Below, in pieces: positions 1 to 11,041 of a stretch of 64,000 nt of DNA. The DNA comes from Usnea hakonensis. Taxonomy: Eukaryota; Ascomycota; Lecanoromycetes; Lecanorales; Parmeliaceae. The stretch is from contig BLJB01000135.1 in NCBI GenBank assembly GCA_013423325.1, forward strand, positions 49,026 to 113,025, in the 5' to 3' direction. A program made the translations under genes and the position numbers. The notes beneath the pieces are model-generated. The model saw only the letters and a program-made list of their open reading frames with translations, made no database searches and had not been told where the DNA came from. How positions within the stretch are numbered: the stretch's first letter is position 1; every line of letters begins with the position of its first letter.

Positions 1-329
1 GGTGGCGCTCGTTGTGACACGCTGTGGGGGCAACAGTGGTGGATTGGTCAAGCTTGGGCCAAGAGGACAATTTCTGGTGCATGTTTTTGGGCTTGGACCT
101 CATGATACCGCATAGTGTAGTGAAGGGCGTTGACATTCAACTTTCTCTTTTGCCGAATGAATTTGCCGAGTGATGATGATGAAAAACGCTGTGGCAATGC
201 ATTTTGAGGTTTCCCACTCCTAAATGCTTGTGCAGACCCTTCGTTGCGCCAGTGTCTAGTACGAGTATTGTACAGTGACCCCCGTCACAAAGGTATCCTC
301 TCTATTTTACAAAGTCGTCCTTCGCCATC

Positions 330-716
330 TTATATCCCATACTCCCCCATGTCCCCGCCAGGGCCTATCTCTTCACCGTTGGTTTTCTGTATCCGCGCGA
401 TATACTGTCTGCTGACTGTATTCCACGCGGCCATGTACTTTTCCATACACGTCGTGAAGCATTTTCCTTCCCGCGATGATAGTGAAGAGCCAGGCGTAGG
501 AATGCATTTTTCAAAGCAGTGGCTGTTCATTTTCTAGAAGGAATGATTGTCAGGAAGTTTTTGAGGTCGTAGAGAAGACATAGAAAGGCGCAGGAGAGGG
601 AGCATTACGGATATGAGCTGGCGGGCGTTGTTGATGGCGGCCTCTTGTTGAACTTGCTTGATGAGGGCAGTTTTGGGATCGGAAGAGGCGCTCAGGGAGG
701 AATTTATAGAATTCAT
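330..716 (-). CDS. TIM13: Mitochondrial import translocase subunit Tim13
   Basis: Small Tim chaperone of the mitochondrial intermembrane space; with Tim8 it carries hydrophobic precursors across that space to the inner membrane. Two exons, 609-716 and 330-533, joined by a 75-bp intron (GTAATG...TTCTAG), give 103 residues. The second exon holds the family signature, two CX3C pairs (CFEKC about residue 42, CFTTC about 61), and the tail segment EKYMAAWNTVSRQYI typical of Tim13. The first exon carries SSDPKTALIKQVQQEAA followed by NNARQLI, also typical. Start ATG at 716 is the first in frame. Its 5' end faces the lectin gene. Length fits the family. The intron is inferred from phase and family match. 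Confidence 0.9.
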
Positions 717-1001
717 AATCGTGATAGGAGGTGGAAGTCCAGAGGATGAATGCGGTCTGATGTTGAGAAAATGGGTCTTGGAAATTTCCTACTCGATGTT
801 TGCGGGCCGATCTTGGCGCCGAGCCTCGGATATCTGCCCTGAAATCTGAATGGCGGAGGTTTTGAAACATGGGGCTTACTTATTTTCGCCGCACGCGACT
901 GCGATCCCTGAATCTGGACACATTTGATGTCTCTTTGACATTCTGTTCCCTCGTGGACTCGACATTAGATACCATTGCCGTTGTTGCCACGGCGAGGAGC
1001 A
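717..1001. promoter_or_regulatory. Shared divergent promoter TIM13 / lectin
   Basis: These 285 bases separate the start codons of two divergently transcribed genes, so promoters for both must lie here or overlap the first exons. I see no TATA box or named operator. Confidence 0.5.
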
Positions 1002-2288
1002 ATGATACAACTGCCATGGCCGGCTCTACTGCTATGCCTTCTGCTGGGGTATATAGGAGTGCATCCTGCGGCTCCTGCAGATGTCGAACGACCTGCTGTC
1101 AGACAGATACCGGTGAGCTATCGGAAACAATGGGCCTGTTTTGGCGCAATCTACTGAACCTTTGTGCACAGCTACGGTCACATAGTCTTGGATCGGTCAG
1201 TCGAATTGTTCTAGCTGCTTCAGGGGCAATACGGATCGTCTACTAGAACAAAGCTGATGCAGAAGGGAAAATAGCCATTCTTAGACTCTGATATGCAAAG
1301 TCGCTACTTCGAATTTGGCGAAGATACTATAGTCCGGGCAGATCAGTACTTTTCCCCCTCTTCCGTCGGATTGCAGGGTCTGGGTCTCAGATTTGCGTTT
1401 GCAGGTACATCCGACTCACATCCGACCGTCAGGCCCAGTCTGGATGGCTATTTTCTCGAATGCCGATGACCGCAACGAATTGGATGGTACTTGCTACTGG
1501 ATCATCCAAGCAGAGAACTTATTAACGCTAGCGTGCAGATCGAGATAGAATTCAAAATACATGGCATAGGGCATCTTCATGGTGATGGTATGGCAGTATG
1601 GTTAACAGAAGAGCGGGCGAAGCCAGGAAACGTGTTTGGACATACAGACAACTTCAACGGCTTAGGGGTCTTCATCGATACGTACAAGAACTCTAGGCCA
1701 GGCGTGGTGTTTCCCTACGTGATGGCCATGCTTGGGAACAGCTCTGTGTCGTACGACTCGGAGCATGACGGAAAGGATAATGAGATGGCAGGATGTTCAG
1801 TGAGATACCCACTCGGCAATCGCCCACAAATTCTTGCACTGACAAAGAACGTCGAGGCCCGTGGTATCAGAGGTACCGACACTGTACCAAAAAAGATGCG
1901 TATGACATATTACCAGGACACGTCACTCAAGGTCGAGCTCCAATACAAAGCCGAAGATGAATGGACCGAGTGCTTCGAGACTGAGGCATTTAGGCTCCCT
2001 CAGACGGCCTACCTCGGATTCAGCGCCCATACAGGCGAACTTACCGACAATCACGACATTATATCCGTCAACTCATATAATTTGCATATGCGTCAGAATA
2101 CAGGGTCGTCCAGGAGCGGCGATAGAGGGTCAAAGGCGCAGGCCAAGCCGTACAATCCTGGCGGGGACAAAGAGCGGGGGAGCTGGAGGTGGTTCATTTT
2201 CAAAATTGTATTGTTCGGGGTCGTGGTTGGGGGTGGGTATATTGGGTATACTATGTATAGGGCGTCGAAACGAGGCTCGAGGTTTTAA
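1002..2288 (+). CDS. L-type lectin, VIP36/Emp46-47 family cargo receptor
   Basis: Type I membrane lectin that binds high-mannose glycoproteins in the ER-Golgi pathway. Five exons: 1002-1112, 1172-1195, 1275-1345, 1405-1486, 1539-2288, giving 345 residues with all phases closing. Residues 1-26 form a signal peptide (MIQLPWPALLLCLLLGYIG). The lectin domain follows, with PFLDSDMQSRYFEFGEDT, then QSGWLFSRMPMTATNW, IEIEFKIHG, HGDGMAVWLTEE and FGHTDNFNGLGVFIDTY, which match the family carbohydrate and calcium site region. A membrane helix lies near residues 315-337 (WFIFKIVLFGVVVGGGYIGY). The tail is short and basic (RASKRGSRF) and lacks a KKXX retrieval signal, so the final compartment is uncertain. 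Chosen start is the ATG that opens the signal peptide. Confidence 0.88.
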
Positions 2289-3287
2289 AAAGCGCACACT
2301 CCTGTACCATTTAGCGATTCGGTCGAGTGTTGAAATACGGCATTATTCCATCATGTCTGGTTCTGCAAAGCTTATCTAGGAGCTCACTGGTCGATAAAAT
2401 CATGTTTGCTCCCTGCAGCTGTCCCTTTTCCACGTTGGGGACAAGTGCAGCGTCTGCTCTACTCAAATCAGGTTATTAACGTGGTGGTAATGTCATACTA
2501 CAGCCGTCGCTCAGGGGTATGAAAAGCGCCTCAACGAATGATCAATGGTATGATGGTCCTGTACTATATTCCTCGCCCTATCCCGCCTTTTAAGCTGCCA
2601 CTGAGAATCTTTGAGTTGTGCAGGCAACATCCTTCGAACCCTCGCAAACTCGTGTTTACTGCCTGGGAAAGCTAAGAACGCATGAGAAACCCCAGCATGG
2701 GCGCAGGTGAGGTTTCAAGGTCCGCTTTCTTTGTGAACTCCCAGACAATAGGCTCTGCTTACAGCATGCCAGCTTGGTAGGACTACGATTAGGACATCGC
2801 GCTTCTCAGCTGGCGTATGGCCGATGACTGTTTGAAGACGGCATTAAATAGGTACTGAAACAACCCCTACAAACACTGATCTACCAGGTGGTCTGCTGAT
2901 CCTGCGTAGTTGGGCCTACGCTAAGATGATAGCTGCGTCCATCGCGTGTCCGGACCGAGTATGGCTGGCTCCATCTTATTAGTCCTACCGCATGTCAGTT
3001 ACCTTCTTAGGGTTCCCCTCATTGCAAACGGAATCAGTCCATGATGAGTACCAGGGCAGAATTGGCTTTAAGGGCTTGACAGCCCAGAATTTGGCTCAAA
3101 CCTTGCATCGGAATCGGGCAATATGCCTTTTTAATACTCAATATCAACATCACGACCTTCGCATTGCTAGTCGCATGCTATACACATGCCTTGCCGCAGG
3201 CGAAAGTAACGCATTTCAGGCCAAATTGGCATGCCTGCCCAGAGAGATGTCAAGACATTATGATATCGGTGTCGGTCTCAGCAGAAA
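2289..3287. other. Intergenic, no gene seen
   Basis: About 1 kb between two plus-strand genes. A frame at 2992-3318 on the plus strand is open but shows no family resemblance and overlaps the hydrolase start. I see no repeat or RNA gene. Confidence 0.5.
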
Positions 3288-4298
3288 ATGTCGTTGTACC
3301 GACATTTGGAAATCTTAGCAGGCCTGGCTGGTGCGGTGAATGCGCTTCTCGCCAAAGCTGGCACGGTGACAAAGAAGGATGTTGAGAGCGGCACTTTCGA
3401 TATTAGTGCACGGTATTCTCCTGCCAAAGGGGCAACTAATAAGAAAGCTGAAGTCATAGAGCGCTTGATTCATGGCGGCTCGTACACCAAGGATTACTGG
3501 GCAGGTGGGAACTTCCCAGGATTTGACGGCGGAGAGTATTCATGGATCAGGTACGCGGACAAAAGAAGATATGCCACGCTTTCAATCGACGAGCTTGGCA
3601 ATGGCGACTCGTCCCACACTGATCCCAGCAACGTAGTCCAGCCTGCGCTTGAAAGCGAGACCATTCACAGCATCATAAGCCAATTGCACGCTGGAAAAAT
3701 AGGTCGCAAGCAATATTCCAAAGTCGTTCTCATCGGACACTCCTTCGGCTCCTTCACCAGCACTAGACTGCACCCTACGGATTTAGTGGGCCTTATTCTC
3801 ACTGGATACTCTCATGACCTAAGTGGTAACGTTGTACTGCAGAACAACTTCGCGTACGAGCCTGCTCTCACCGTAACGCCGTCACGCTTTGGCAATCTAT
3901 CCCAAGCCTATTTCGCCATGTCGAACGAATCCGGCCGTACAGACGCTTTCCACTACTCCGGCCACTACAAACCTATAATCTCGAGTCTTGATTTCGAAAC
4001 CGAGGGTACGGTACCCCTCGGCGAGCCGTGGGGCGTCACTATAGATCCTGTTCCGGCATTCACCGGCCCCGTGCTTTTGTGCTCCGGAGATCAAGATGCT
4101 GTCGTTTGTGGCAACAATACAGGAGGGAGTTGTTTACCTGCCAGTACTTCGACCATTGCATCTTCGAAGGCCTTCTTTCCAAACGCCGAGAGTTTTACTT
4201 ACTTTCTGGCTAATGCGAGTGGGCATGCTATCAATTTCCATTATACTGCCCAGCAGACTTTCAGAGCCGTGCATGATTGGATTGATGAGCACATCTGA
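3288..4298 (+). CDS. Alpha/beta hydrolase, possibly secreted
   Basis: Uninterrupted frame of 336 residues from an ATG. The serine-hydrolase elbow GHSFGS puts the nucleophile at Ser152, preceded by the oxyanion strand LIHGGSY (60-66). Candidate acid is Asp268 or Asp270 in CSGDQDAVV and candidate base His313 in ASGHAINFHY, in the correct order for the fold. Residues 7-25 are moderately hydrophobic (LEILAGLAGAVNALLAKAG) and may be a weak signal peptide; several N-x-S/T sites follow, which agrees with secretion. The substrate cannot be told from sequence; fungal relatives are usually annotated only as alpha/beta hydrolases. Confidence 0.8.
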   Translation: MSLYRHLEILAGLAGAVNALLAKAGTVTKKDVESGTFDISARYSPAKGATNKKAEVIERLIHGGSYTKDYWAGGNFPGFDGGEYSWIRYADKRRYATLSIDELGNGDSSHTDPSNVVQPALESETIHSIISQLHAGKIGRKQYSKVVLIGHSFGSFTSTRLHPTDLVGLILTGYSHDLSGNVVLQNNFAYEPALTVTPSRFGNLSQAYFAMSNESGRTDAFHYSGHYKPIISSLDFETEGTVPLGEPWGVTIDPVPAFTGPVLLCSGDQDAVVCGNNTGGSCLPASTSTIASSKAFFPNAESFTYFLANASGHAINFHYTAQQTFRAVHDWIDEHI

Positions 4299-4815
4299 GA
4301 TGAAGTCCAGAAATTTGTGAATCAAATTGTAGCTCGATGATCTCTACATGCCGGTGACTTCTTTACAGGTAAAGCCTACAGAAGGCCAGTTCCTGGAGAG
4401 GTGCAGTGAAGTTCTGTAAGTGACACACTGATGAATGAAGCTTACCACTTGAAGTTGAAAATGTGAATTGACCAACTGTGAAGCGCGTACGCTGATGAAT
4501 TTTTGTAAGTGATGCGCTCTCCGTTATTGTGAATCAGGGGCTGGAGGGCCTATTTAAAGCCCACCCCTCCTGCCTTCCTCCTACCCACCTACATACTCCA
4601 AGCAACATCTTTCAAGCTCCATATACTTTGATCATATGTGGCATACCATACCATGTATCCTACATATATATACATCATGGCCAAGCACGTGTGGCAGCGC
4701 TTTCGACATTGTCAATGCTTTTGATTTCCAATTCTGCTTTGATAGCACGCAAGCATCGGCCCCTACCTCAAGCCTTTCACTGGGATATCGATCTTGACCA
4801 GTTGATCCTCCTCTC

Positions 4816-6094
4816 TTGATCTGTACAGGCTGTCAATACCAAAAGAGACAGCGCATTGACACCAAAAGCGTAGTCAATCTCATCACAAAGGTCCTCGATC
4901 ATATCGCAAAGCCGCAGTTCTCTTTGCCACCACATTCTTCAAGCATGGAGAGAACCGCGGAACCTTTCCAAGAACATGATGACAAGAATACCAGCAAGTA
5001 CATCTTCGCTTTGGATTTCACTATGGAGCATATACCTGAGGGTGTTGAAGCATCTGATGGAAGCGATAGTAAGTTGGAGAAAAATCTTCACTGAAAGGCG
5101 AACAATCGCCATTGACACAAATACCTCAGATTGAGAAGAAGGAAGTTGAGAATGTTGGGTCAGGATTCCTGCGCGTGGTCCGAGACGCCATGAAATCTGC
5201 AGTGCAAGACGATGATGCCGACGAGGATATGCTTCTTGCGCAGAATTTCAATATATTCCTAAGGTTGGTTATCGAATAGTGCTTTTGACTGCAGGGAGCT
5301 AAATGAAGACAGGGACTCAGAAGAGACACAGATACATATTGACGGTATTCCTATGACGGCCAGACCTGACTGGACATTACACTGTCAATTCGGACAAACT
5401 GGGCAGAGCAAAACGATCCACGTGGTCCTAGAAGTGTGTACCGATCTGCCTTTCTTGCTCAAAAATACTAATAAAGCATGCAGTTCAAGAGAAGGAACCA
5501 CATGCGAGCGCCTTCAAGGATCCTAGGACAAGAGTGCGCTAAAATCTTAAACCCTTCCATTTGTGGTTCGCATGCCGAAGCAACCCTGGAAGCCCGCGAG
5601 CCCCTGGCGTGCATACATGCCTATGATTCCCTTCATAATCATGTAGCGCGGATTCACTATACATATATATCTGTTGGCAGGGGGAATTCGACAAGAATGG
5701 CATGACCAGGGCTACAAGAGTTCCCCTAGGACATACTACCAAAGCCCACAAAAAGGCGGGCGATCAGGATATTTTTGGCAACACTCTAGAGGCTAGGCAG
5801 GACGGCTAGTTTTACCTTTGGCATAGAGGGCTTCAGATGCTAGGTGACCAAGAGTCGATCAATGCGGATCTGCATTGGCAACGGCCTTCTTTCGAGAAGG
5901 ATTTGTGTACTGGCACAACTTGGAAGACATCGTTCTGTGCCAGTATACAGCTTGCACCTAGGGATCCTAGAGATCCAACTTTCGCCAATATAGAGGACCT
6001 CCCGGATCACGCTCCACTACCATTACCCGAGGATTCCGACGCTTTACCGACTAGAAAGAGTACAGGGGCGAAGGTGAAGGACGCGGGCGGATAG
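4816..6094 (+). pseudogene. Degenerate or unresolved coding region
   Basis: Several plus-strand stretches look protein-like but do not join into one frame. They are 4816-5094 (acidic, ending in SDSKLEKNLH), a second frame about 5085-5275 (VGSGFLRVVRDAMKSAVQ and DEDMLLAQNFNIFL), about 5300-5520 (IHIDGIPMTARPDWTLHCQF), and 5837-6094 (DPTFANIEDLPDHAPLPLP). Stops and frame changes separate them. I do not recognise a family. It may be a decayed gene, or a real multi-exon gene whose splice sites I could not place. Confidence 0.3.
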
Positions 6095-7146
6095 GGCGCG
6101 AGCGGGGACGACACGATAAGCTAGATCATGTATCTAGCAAGAGGCAGATAGCGAAGCAAGCATGACAGCTTTTCGGTGATTCTTTCAACACAAGCTTGAC
6201 CTCTATCCTTCAACTTTCAATAATTTCAATGACAGGTTCATTGTGCCCGTTGTAGTTATAGTCAATACATAGTAGGTACTTGCCTTGGATTTCTTCTATT
6301 CATTCTCGTGAGCCAGAATCTTCTCATCGGTCGCTGTCTGTCTCACCGTTCCTAACCCTTGGAATCTGGTCGTCGATCTTGGAGTTGAATGGAAACAAGC
6401 AGAAAACCTCTACCACCTTGTCTTGCCGCGGACACGACGTCGTTCGGCCTTGCAGCAGCTTGCGCGGGAAAGGTCGGGTTAGGATAAGGATGTGTTGGAC
6501 ATCTTTCAAGGATCTAGTGCTTTACACGAGAAGAGAGAGAGAGAGAAAGAAAGGAGACTCATGATCCCCAATCCACCCCCCGGCGGGCATTCCATTTTAC
6601 TCTCCTCACCAACCTGGACCGATAAACTCAAGACGACACGAGCAGTGCTCTAGCAGAGAACCGCAACGCAAAGCAAAGGACACACGTAAAGCCAAGGACG
6701 ATAGCAGGGATCAAAAGAGGGGAGGGGGGTTCAGGAAAGCAGAAGCAGAAGCAGAAGACGATGGTGGTGGATCCCGTGGATGGAGCGCACTATTCTATCT
6801 GTAAATATCGTTTGAGAAAATTTCAAATATACCGGTGAAAGAATTTGTGGTAAGCTTGATTGAATCCAATCTACAACACCAATCCGTGAAACACTCGTAC
6901 AGATTCAATGCGTCTAAGCTTGACTTCATCGCCTCGAGGGCCAGGACTATAGAGGTCTCTAGACAATCTTACATACTAGAATTGCCAATCACACCATGCT
7001 TTGGGGGAATGAGATATCAAGGTCCACTTATCTATGTCGAGCAGCATGCCTTGAAATACATGCTGAGCCAGAATGAAGAGATCGTCAATGAAGGAGGACG
7101 TTCCGCCAAGGGGTTCAATTGGTATGCGCCTCTTGTGTCTCAATCA
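6095..7146. other. Intergenic with purine-rich microsatellite
   Basis: No gene supported. A GA-rich run (gagagagagagaaagaaagg) sits near 6531-6550 and short AGAAGC repeats near 6738-6758. The plus frame 6835-7548 is open but runs antisense to the RidA-like gene and has no family resemblance. Confidence 0.45.
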
Positions 7147-7530
7147 CTAAGATTCGACACCGCTGAACTCAGCCCTCGATCCCTCCTTCGCCAAGACACA
7201 AATCTGACCACATATGCTCATGGGATAAGGCTCTTCGAAGATACTAGTCCACACCACATCGACCTTTCGTACTCTTTTCATGGCGATCATGTTAATTCTG
7301 CGGCGGACCACAGCACCAAGGCCAACGCATGCCACCACCAGTCCGGCCTTGACGTTGAGCACTGCCTGTTCGATTTGTCTTTTAAGTGTCTCCGAAGAGA
7401 AATGTCCGGTGGGAACATTGCCCATCCAGCCAGTAAGATCCAGCACATCGCTAGAGCGGACGGCATGGCTGTAGTTGCCGTTGGGTTTGGGGGCATTGGT
7501 TGCCTGGATAGCTTGGCGCGAGGATGGCAT
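7147..7530 (-). CDS. RidA / YjgF family protein, signature Arg replaced
   Basis: Compact 127-residue frame starting at the ATG at 7530, just before AIQATNAPKPNGNYSHAVR, which matches the RidA N-terminus (family form: TxNAPxPxGPYSQA). SDVLDLTGWMGNVPTGHF and the helix ETLKRQIEQAVLNVKAG follow, then RRINMIAMKRVRKVDVVW. RidA hydrolyses reactive enamine/imine intermediates from PLP enzymes in cytosol or mitochondria. The arginine of the PARSCVEVA segment that contacts the substrate carboxylate is not present; the aligned stretch is PMSICGQICV. The open frame runs on upstream to 7815 but those residues look unrelated. Function as a deaminase is therefore doubtful. Length matches the family. Confidence 0.72.
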   Translation of the reverse strand: MPSSRQAIQATNAPKPNGNYSHAVRSSDVLDLTGWMGNVPTGHFSSETLKRQIEQAVLNVKAGLVVACVGLGAVVRRRINMIAMKRVRKVDVVWTSIFEEPYPMSICGQICVLAKEGSRAEFSGVES

Positions 7531-8009
7531 GTTCGGTCCGCGTTTTGAGGATTCTGCTTTAAAGGGATTGAGATTTGAAGGAATAGAGCAACGATTCCAC
7601 GAGCACTTAAAAGATGGTAAGAATTCGATCCAAGGTGGAAAGTGGCCCAAGGCGCCTAGCGTTATGGGCTGAGATCTCATTAATGATATCTGTGCGAATC
7701 TCTGACTTCGTCGAAGGTACAGAGAAGACAATCTTGGTAGGCATACGTTTAGCAGAGGAAGGACAGGCGTAATTCTGAGAGCGAGGATAGACTGAGCTTT
7801 CCTAAATCCATCCACCTGGTCCTAGACCCTAGGTTTCGATAGGGAGCGGGAACATCTCTGAGATTCGTTGTTGGAATTTGGAAGTGTGTGTGTACGTGCA
7901 GTCTTGGTGACCTTGTATGGCGGAAACGAAATACCAGAAGCGAGTTATGTATCTGCTTCTTGTGGTCATAGCTGTTTCATGATCACAAGTCGGTATCTGT
8001 CGTTCCATA

Positions 8010-9248
8010 TCACACATCTCCATCTTCGTAGTCCTCGAAATTAAAGCTCCATATTTTCTCGGCCACACTGCGCCCATATTTCGCAGCTGATCCTCGGTCG
8101 TCGCCCTTCGAACTTGAAGCTCCAACATGTTGCAGCAAGCTCGGTATCATTACCCATCTAACCAAATTGGCTTCGTTGGCCCAAGCCTCGACAATCTGAT
8201 CGACGTACCCTTCTCTGACCTGAGAAAGGTGAGTGATGAGCCTACCCGCCGTTTTATGGGAGTAGACTAATCCTTGAGCGCAGCATCCGAATTTCGGCAT
8301 TCGGTATAGACCTGGTAGCGTGGGTTGCATGGAGAGTCTTCCGGCCATGAAGTAGAGTAAGATGCATGCCGGAACACAGAGCAGGCAGGCAATTGCAATG
8401 ACACTATTTGTGATAGTTTTTTCGAAGATGAATTGCCTTATGAGAAGCAGTGCCATGCCAGTCATGCCTGTGACCGCGACTGACGCAGCTAAATACTCTT
8501 GCCACTCCTCCTTGTTCCATCCTAGAAACTCTTCTGTGTAGAATAGGCGTAGGTACAGCCAATCCATTTCTTCAGTAGTCGGGTGTTGCTCATCAGCCTT
8601 TTGAAGCGCCTCCATAACCCGTGGGAACCACCCATCCACGGCCAGTGTGTCATCCTCAATCATACTGATCCACTGGGTTCCAGCGTTGACACATCTTTGA
8701 AGGACGTATGTGTAGTCAAAGATGGCTTTCTTCCTGTAATCCTTATTTATCTCCCAATCAATCAGATCCTGATGACGTCCTTGACTGACTTCGTAAAGCA
8801 ACGTTTTATCGACGACGTTGGTGAGCCAGGGTTCGCCGTATATCGGATGCGTTTGAGGATCCGAATGGGCGATAAGAACAATTAAGAGGATCTGTTGTCT
8901 CTCACTTGGTTCAAGGCCGTCAATCAATGAGCCAATCGTTCTCCGCACATATTGCTCCTGTTCTCGCGCAACAGTCGCTATGCCAATGCACATTTTGGGA
9001 TCTTGTGGTGTGGTTTGGATAAAGGTCGAGAGATTAGCGTTACGGATGAAGGTATCGGCATCATCCTGGCGCTTGAGAGAATATCTTTGCTCATAGCCTC
9101 GAATAGGGTCAAAGAAGGCCGAGGTGGGATCTCGATAGTAGGCCTGGCGGCAGTAGTGGATCAATGCAACATAGACGAACAGGAAAGCGAGGAAAAAAGA
9201 GGTCCTTGGCCTGCTCCGGAGCCAGCGAAGCATTCCACCGTACCTCAT
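8010..9248 (-). CDS. PGAP4-like GPI-glycan glycosyltransferase
   Basis: Single exon, 412 residues, starting at ATG 9248; the frame upstream of it begins only with a GTG. A signal anchor lies at about residues 17-32 (SFFLAFLFVYVALIHY). A glycosyltransferase fold then carries the acidic motif MIEDDTLAVDGWF (EDD at 198-200). Two membrane helices (about 253-273 and 280-302) are inserted within the catalytic region, followed by PKFGCCAQGLVYSH. A GT-A domain split by a tandem membrane hairpin is the distinctive layout of PGAP4/TMEM246, the Golgi enzyme that adds GalNAc to GPI mannose. Assignment is by architecture and motif. The sugar used in this fungus is unknown. Confidence 0.72.
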   Translation of the reverse strand: MRYGGMLRWLRSRPRTSFFLAFLFVYVALIHYCRQAYYRDPTSAFFDPIRGYEQRYSLKRQDDADTFIRNANLSTFIQTTPQDPKMCIGIATVAREQEQYVRRTIGSLIDGLEPSERQQILLIVLIAHSDPQTHPIYGEPWLTNVVDKTLLYEVSQGRHQDLIDWEINKDYRKKAIFDYTYVLQRCVNAGTQWISMIEDDTLAVDGWFPRVMEALQKADEQHPTTEEMDWLYLRLFYTEEFLGWNKEEWQEYLAASVAVTGMTGMALLLIRQFIFEKTITNSVIAIACLLCVPACILLYFMAGRLSMQPTLPGLYRMPKFGCCAQGLVYSHKTAGRLITHLSQVREGYVDQIVEAWANEANLVRWVMIPSLLQHVGASSSKGDDRGSAAKYGRSVAEKIWSFNFEDYEDGDV

Positions 9249-9679
9249 AACATAGCTCCACTCGCTATACACCGTGTGTGTGATATATACACTGTCCGGG
9301 AGAACATGTAACCGTGGCACGCGGACAACCGTTGCAAAACGGGGAAAGCGACTCCGCGTACACAGTGTACTCTAGGGTTAGGGCTTCCCTATTAAAAGGG
9401 AATTGCCTCCCACATACTCCGTACCTACCTACCTTGACTTTCTACGATTCCAGGAAGCCTTAAGCTATCGAAATGCATACTATTTGTTGATCCTTTCACT
9501 ATTCCAGTGCTCCTGGTTTCGACATCTGCAAACCAAAATCGCCCTAGTCCTACACTAGTCTCATCCCAAGAAAGTTGAACATTGGCGCGCTCAATTACAT
9601 TGTCTGAGCGTCTCGGAAGCAACACCAGATATTCTTCCATCTTTGGGCTGCTTCAAGTCCGACCATTCAGGCGGCACCT

Positions 9680-11041
9680 TTAAAATTTCCGACTTCCATT
9701 GGCCACCCCAGACGCTAGCGGAGTGGGCTCTGCCCATTCAGCCTCCCCCTCGTCAAACCACATCCGCATCTGACCCAATTTCTCCCTCTCCTCAAGCTCC
9801 TCCCCATCCCGCCCCTGCGGTTCCTTTCCCTCAATCATATTCTTTAATTCGTTCCTCGCACCGAACACCAGATTCCGCGCCCCTGGCGTTCCTTTCTCTT
9901 TGACCCTATCCTTCCTTGGCTTGTCTGGATGGTAATTGATGTCATTTTCCGTGGACGCGGTGTATATCAGCCCCGGGTAGGAGGCCACGCACGCAAAGTC
10001 GATCTCACCCTTGGCGCCGCGCTTGCAGACTTTAGCGAGACCAAAGTCGATGGGATCGTTGAAGTGAGAGTAGGAGAGGTAGTATAGTAACTTTTCTATG
10101 TAGAAGAAGGAGTCAGCATTGCGAATTCGAGGCACAATTGGAGCTTCAAGACAAGTCTCTGGAGTAGAAATCCATAACACTCCCGAAAAGGATCCCTTGG
10201 CTCAGTTGCGTTACCGTTGAGGAAAGATCAGCTCCGAAATGTACTTACGGGCACCGGTATAGGAGAGTGCGTAAGCGAAGGAACAACAGCCGCCGACGGA
10301 GCGGTACATCACGCGGGTGCTGCGGTTGTTGGGGAGGTCGTAGGTCAGGGTTTCTTCAGGATTCCATAAGTGCAAGCGGTGCTTGGGTAAACGTACGGTG
10401 GCGTCGTTTTCGATAACGAATCGCGCAAAGGGTTGTTCGGGTGCGCTTTGCGCGCAATGGCCAATCCAAAGCATATCCCAATTATCGCCATAAGGGGAAT
10501 GGGGCTCCGAGGAGGTAGAAGCGTCGAGAATATGTCGAGTCCCAAGGGCCAAGTGGGTAAGTTGGGTTTTCAGATGGACATCCCAATCGGCGTCGTCTTC
10601 AACAATCAAGCCGGATGAGAGATTATTATCGATTATCGCAGCAGCAGCATTCATATGAGCGCGCCAGCAGCCGGTTATACCTGCGGCTCTCGCTCCTTCT
10701 TTATAAAAGCCTGGCCAAGCGACATGGGGCATACCAAGGCCGTCTACGCCTGGGATTATCTTGTATGAGATATTGGTGACGGAGGTTATAAGGCGAATGG
10801 AATCGAGTTTGTCGGTTCGTTCGGGCATATGTATGAAGTATACGTCGCCGAAGCCGAGGGTATTGTTATGGATTGCTTGCACACTATGTTGGGAGAGGAC
10901 ATGGTCGAGCTTGGAGGTCGTGGAAGGACCTGGATTGGATGATGATGGTGGTACCGACGAGGGAAAGAGGCGATCACTTCGGAGATGGAAACCGAGAGCC
11001 AGTACACCGAGCACAACAACGGTCAACAAGGTTTTAATCAT
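9680..11041 (-). CDS. Glycosyltransferase family 25-like protein
   Basis: Two exons, 10249-11041 and 9680-10095, with intron GTAAGT...ACATAG of 153 bp, give 402 residues. An N-terminal anchor (LLTVVVLGVLALGF, 5-18) predicts a type II Golgi protein. GT25 landmarks follow: DVYFIHMPERTDKLDSI (the strand YxINLxxRxDR of the family), GITGCWRAHMNAAAAI, and LIVEDDADWD with EDD at 148-150 as likely metal site. After the intron come HFNDPIDFGLAKVCKRG and a conserved-looking CVASYPGLI. Acceptor is unknown. It lies on the same strand as the PGAP4-like gene, about 430 bp upstream of its start, which may or may not be meaningful. Confidence 0.75.

Noticed and set aside
6835..7548. Plus-strand frame of 237 residues
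   Set aside because: It lies antisense to the RidA-like gene, which has a recognisable family signature; this frame has none.
9425..9640. Minus-strand frame of 71 residues between the two glycosyltransferases
   Set aside because: It has an ATG but no family, no splice context and lies in the short intergenic region; left out for lack of support.
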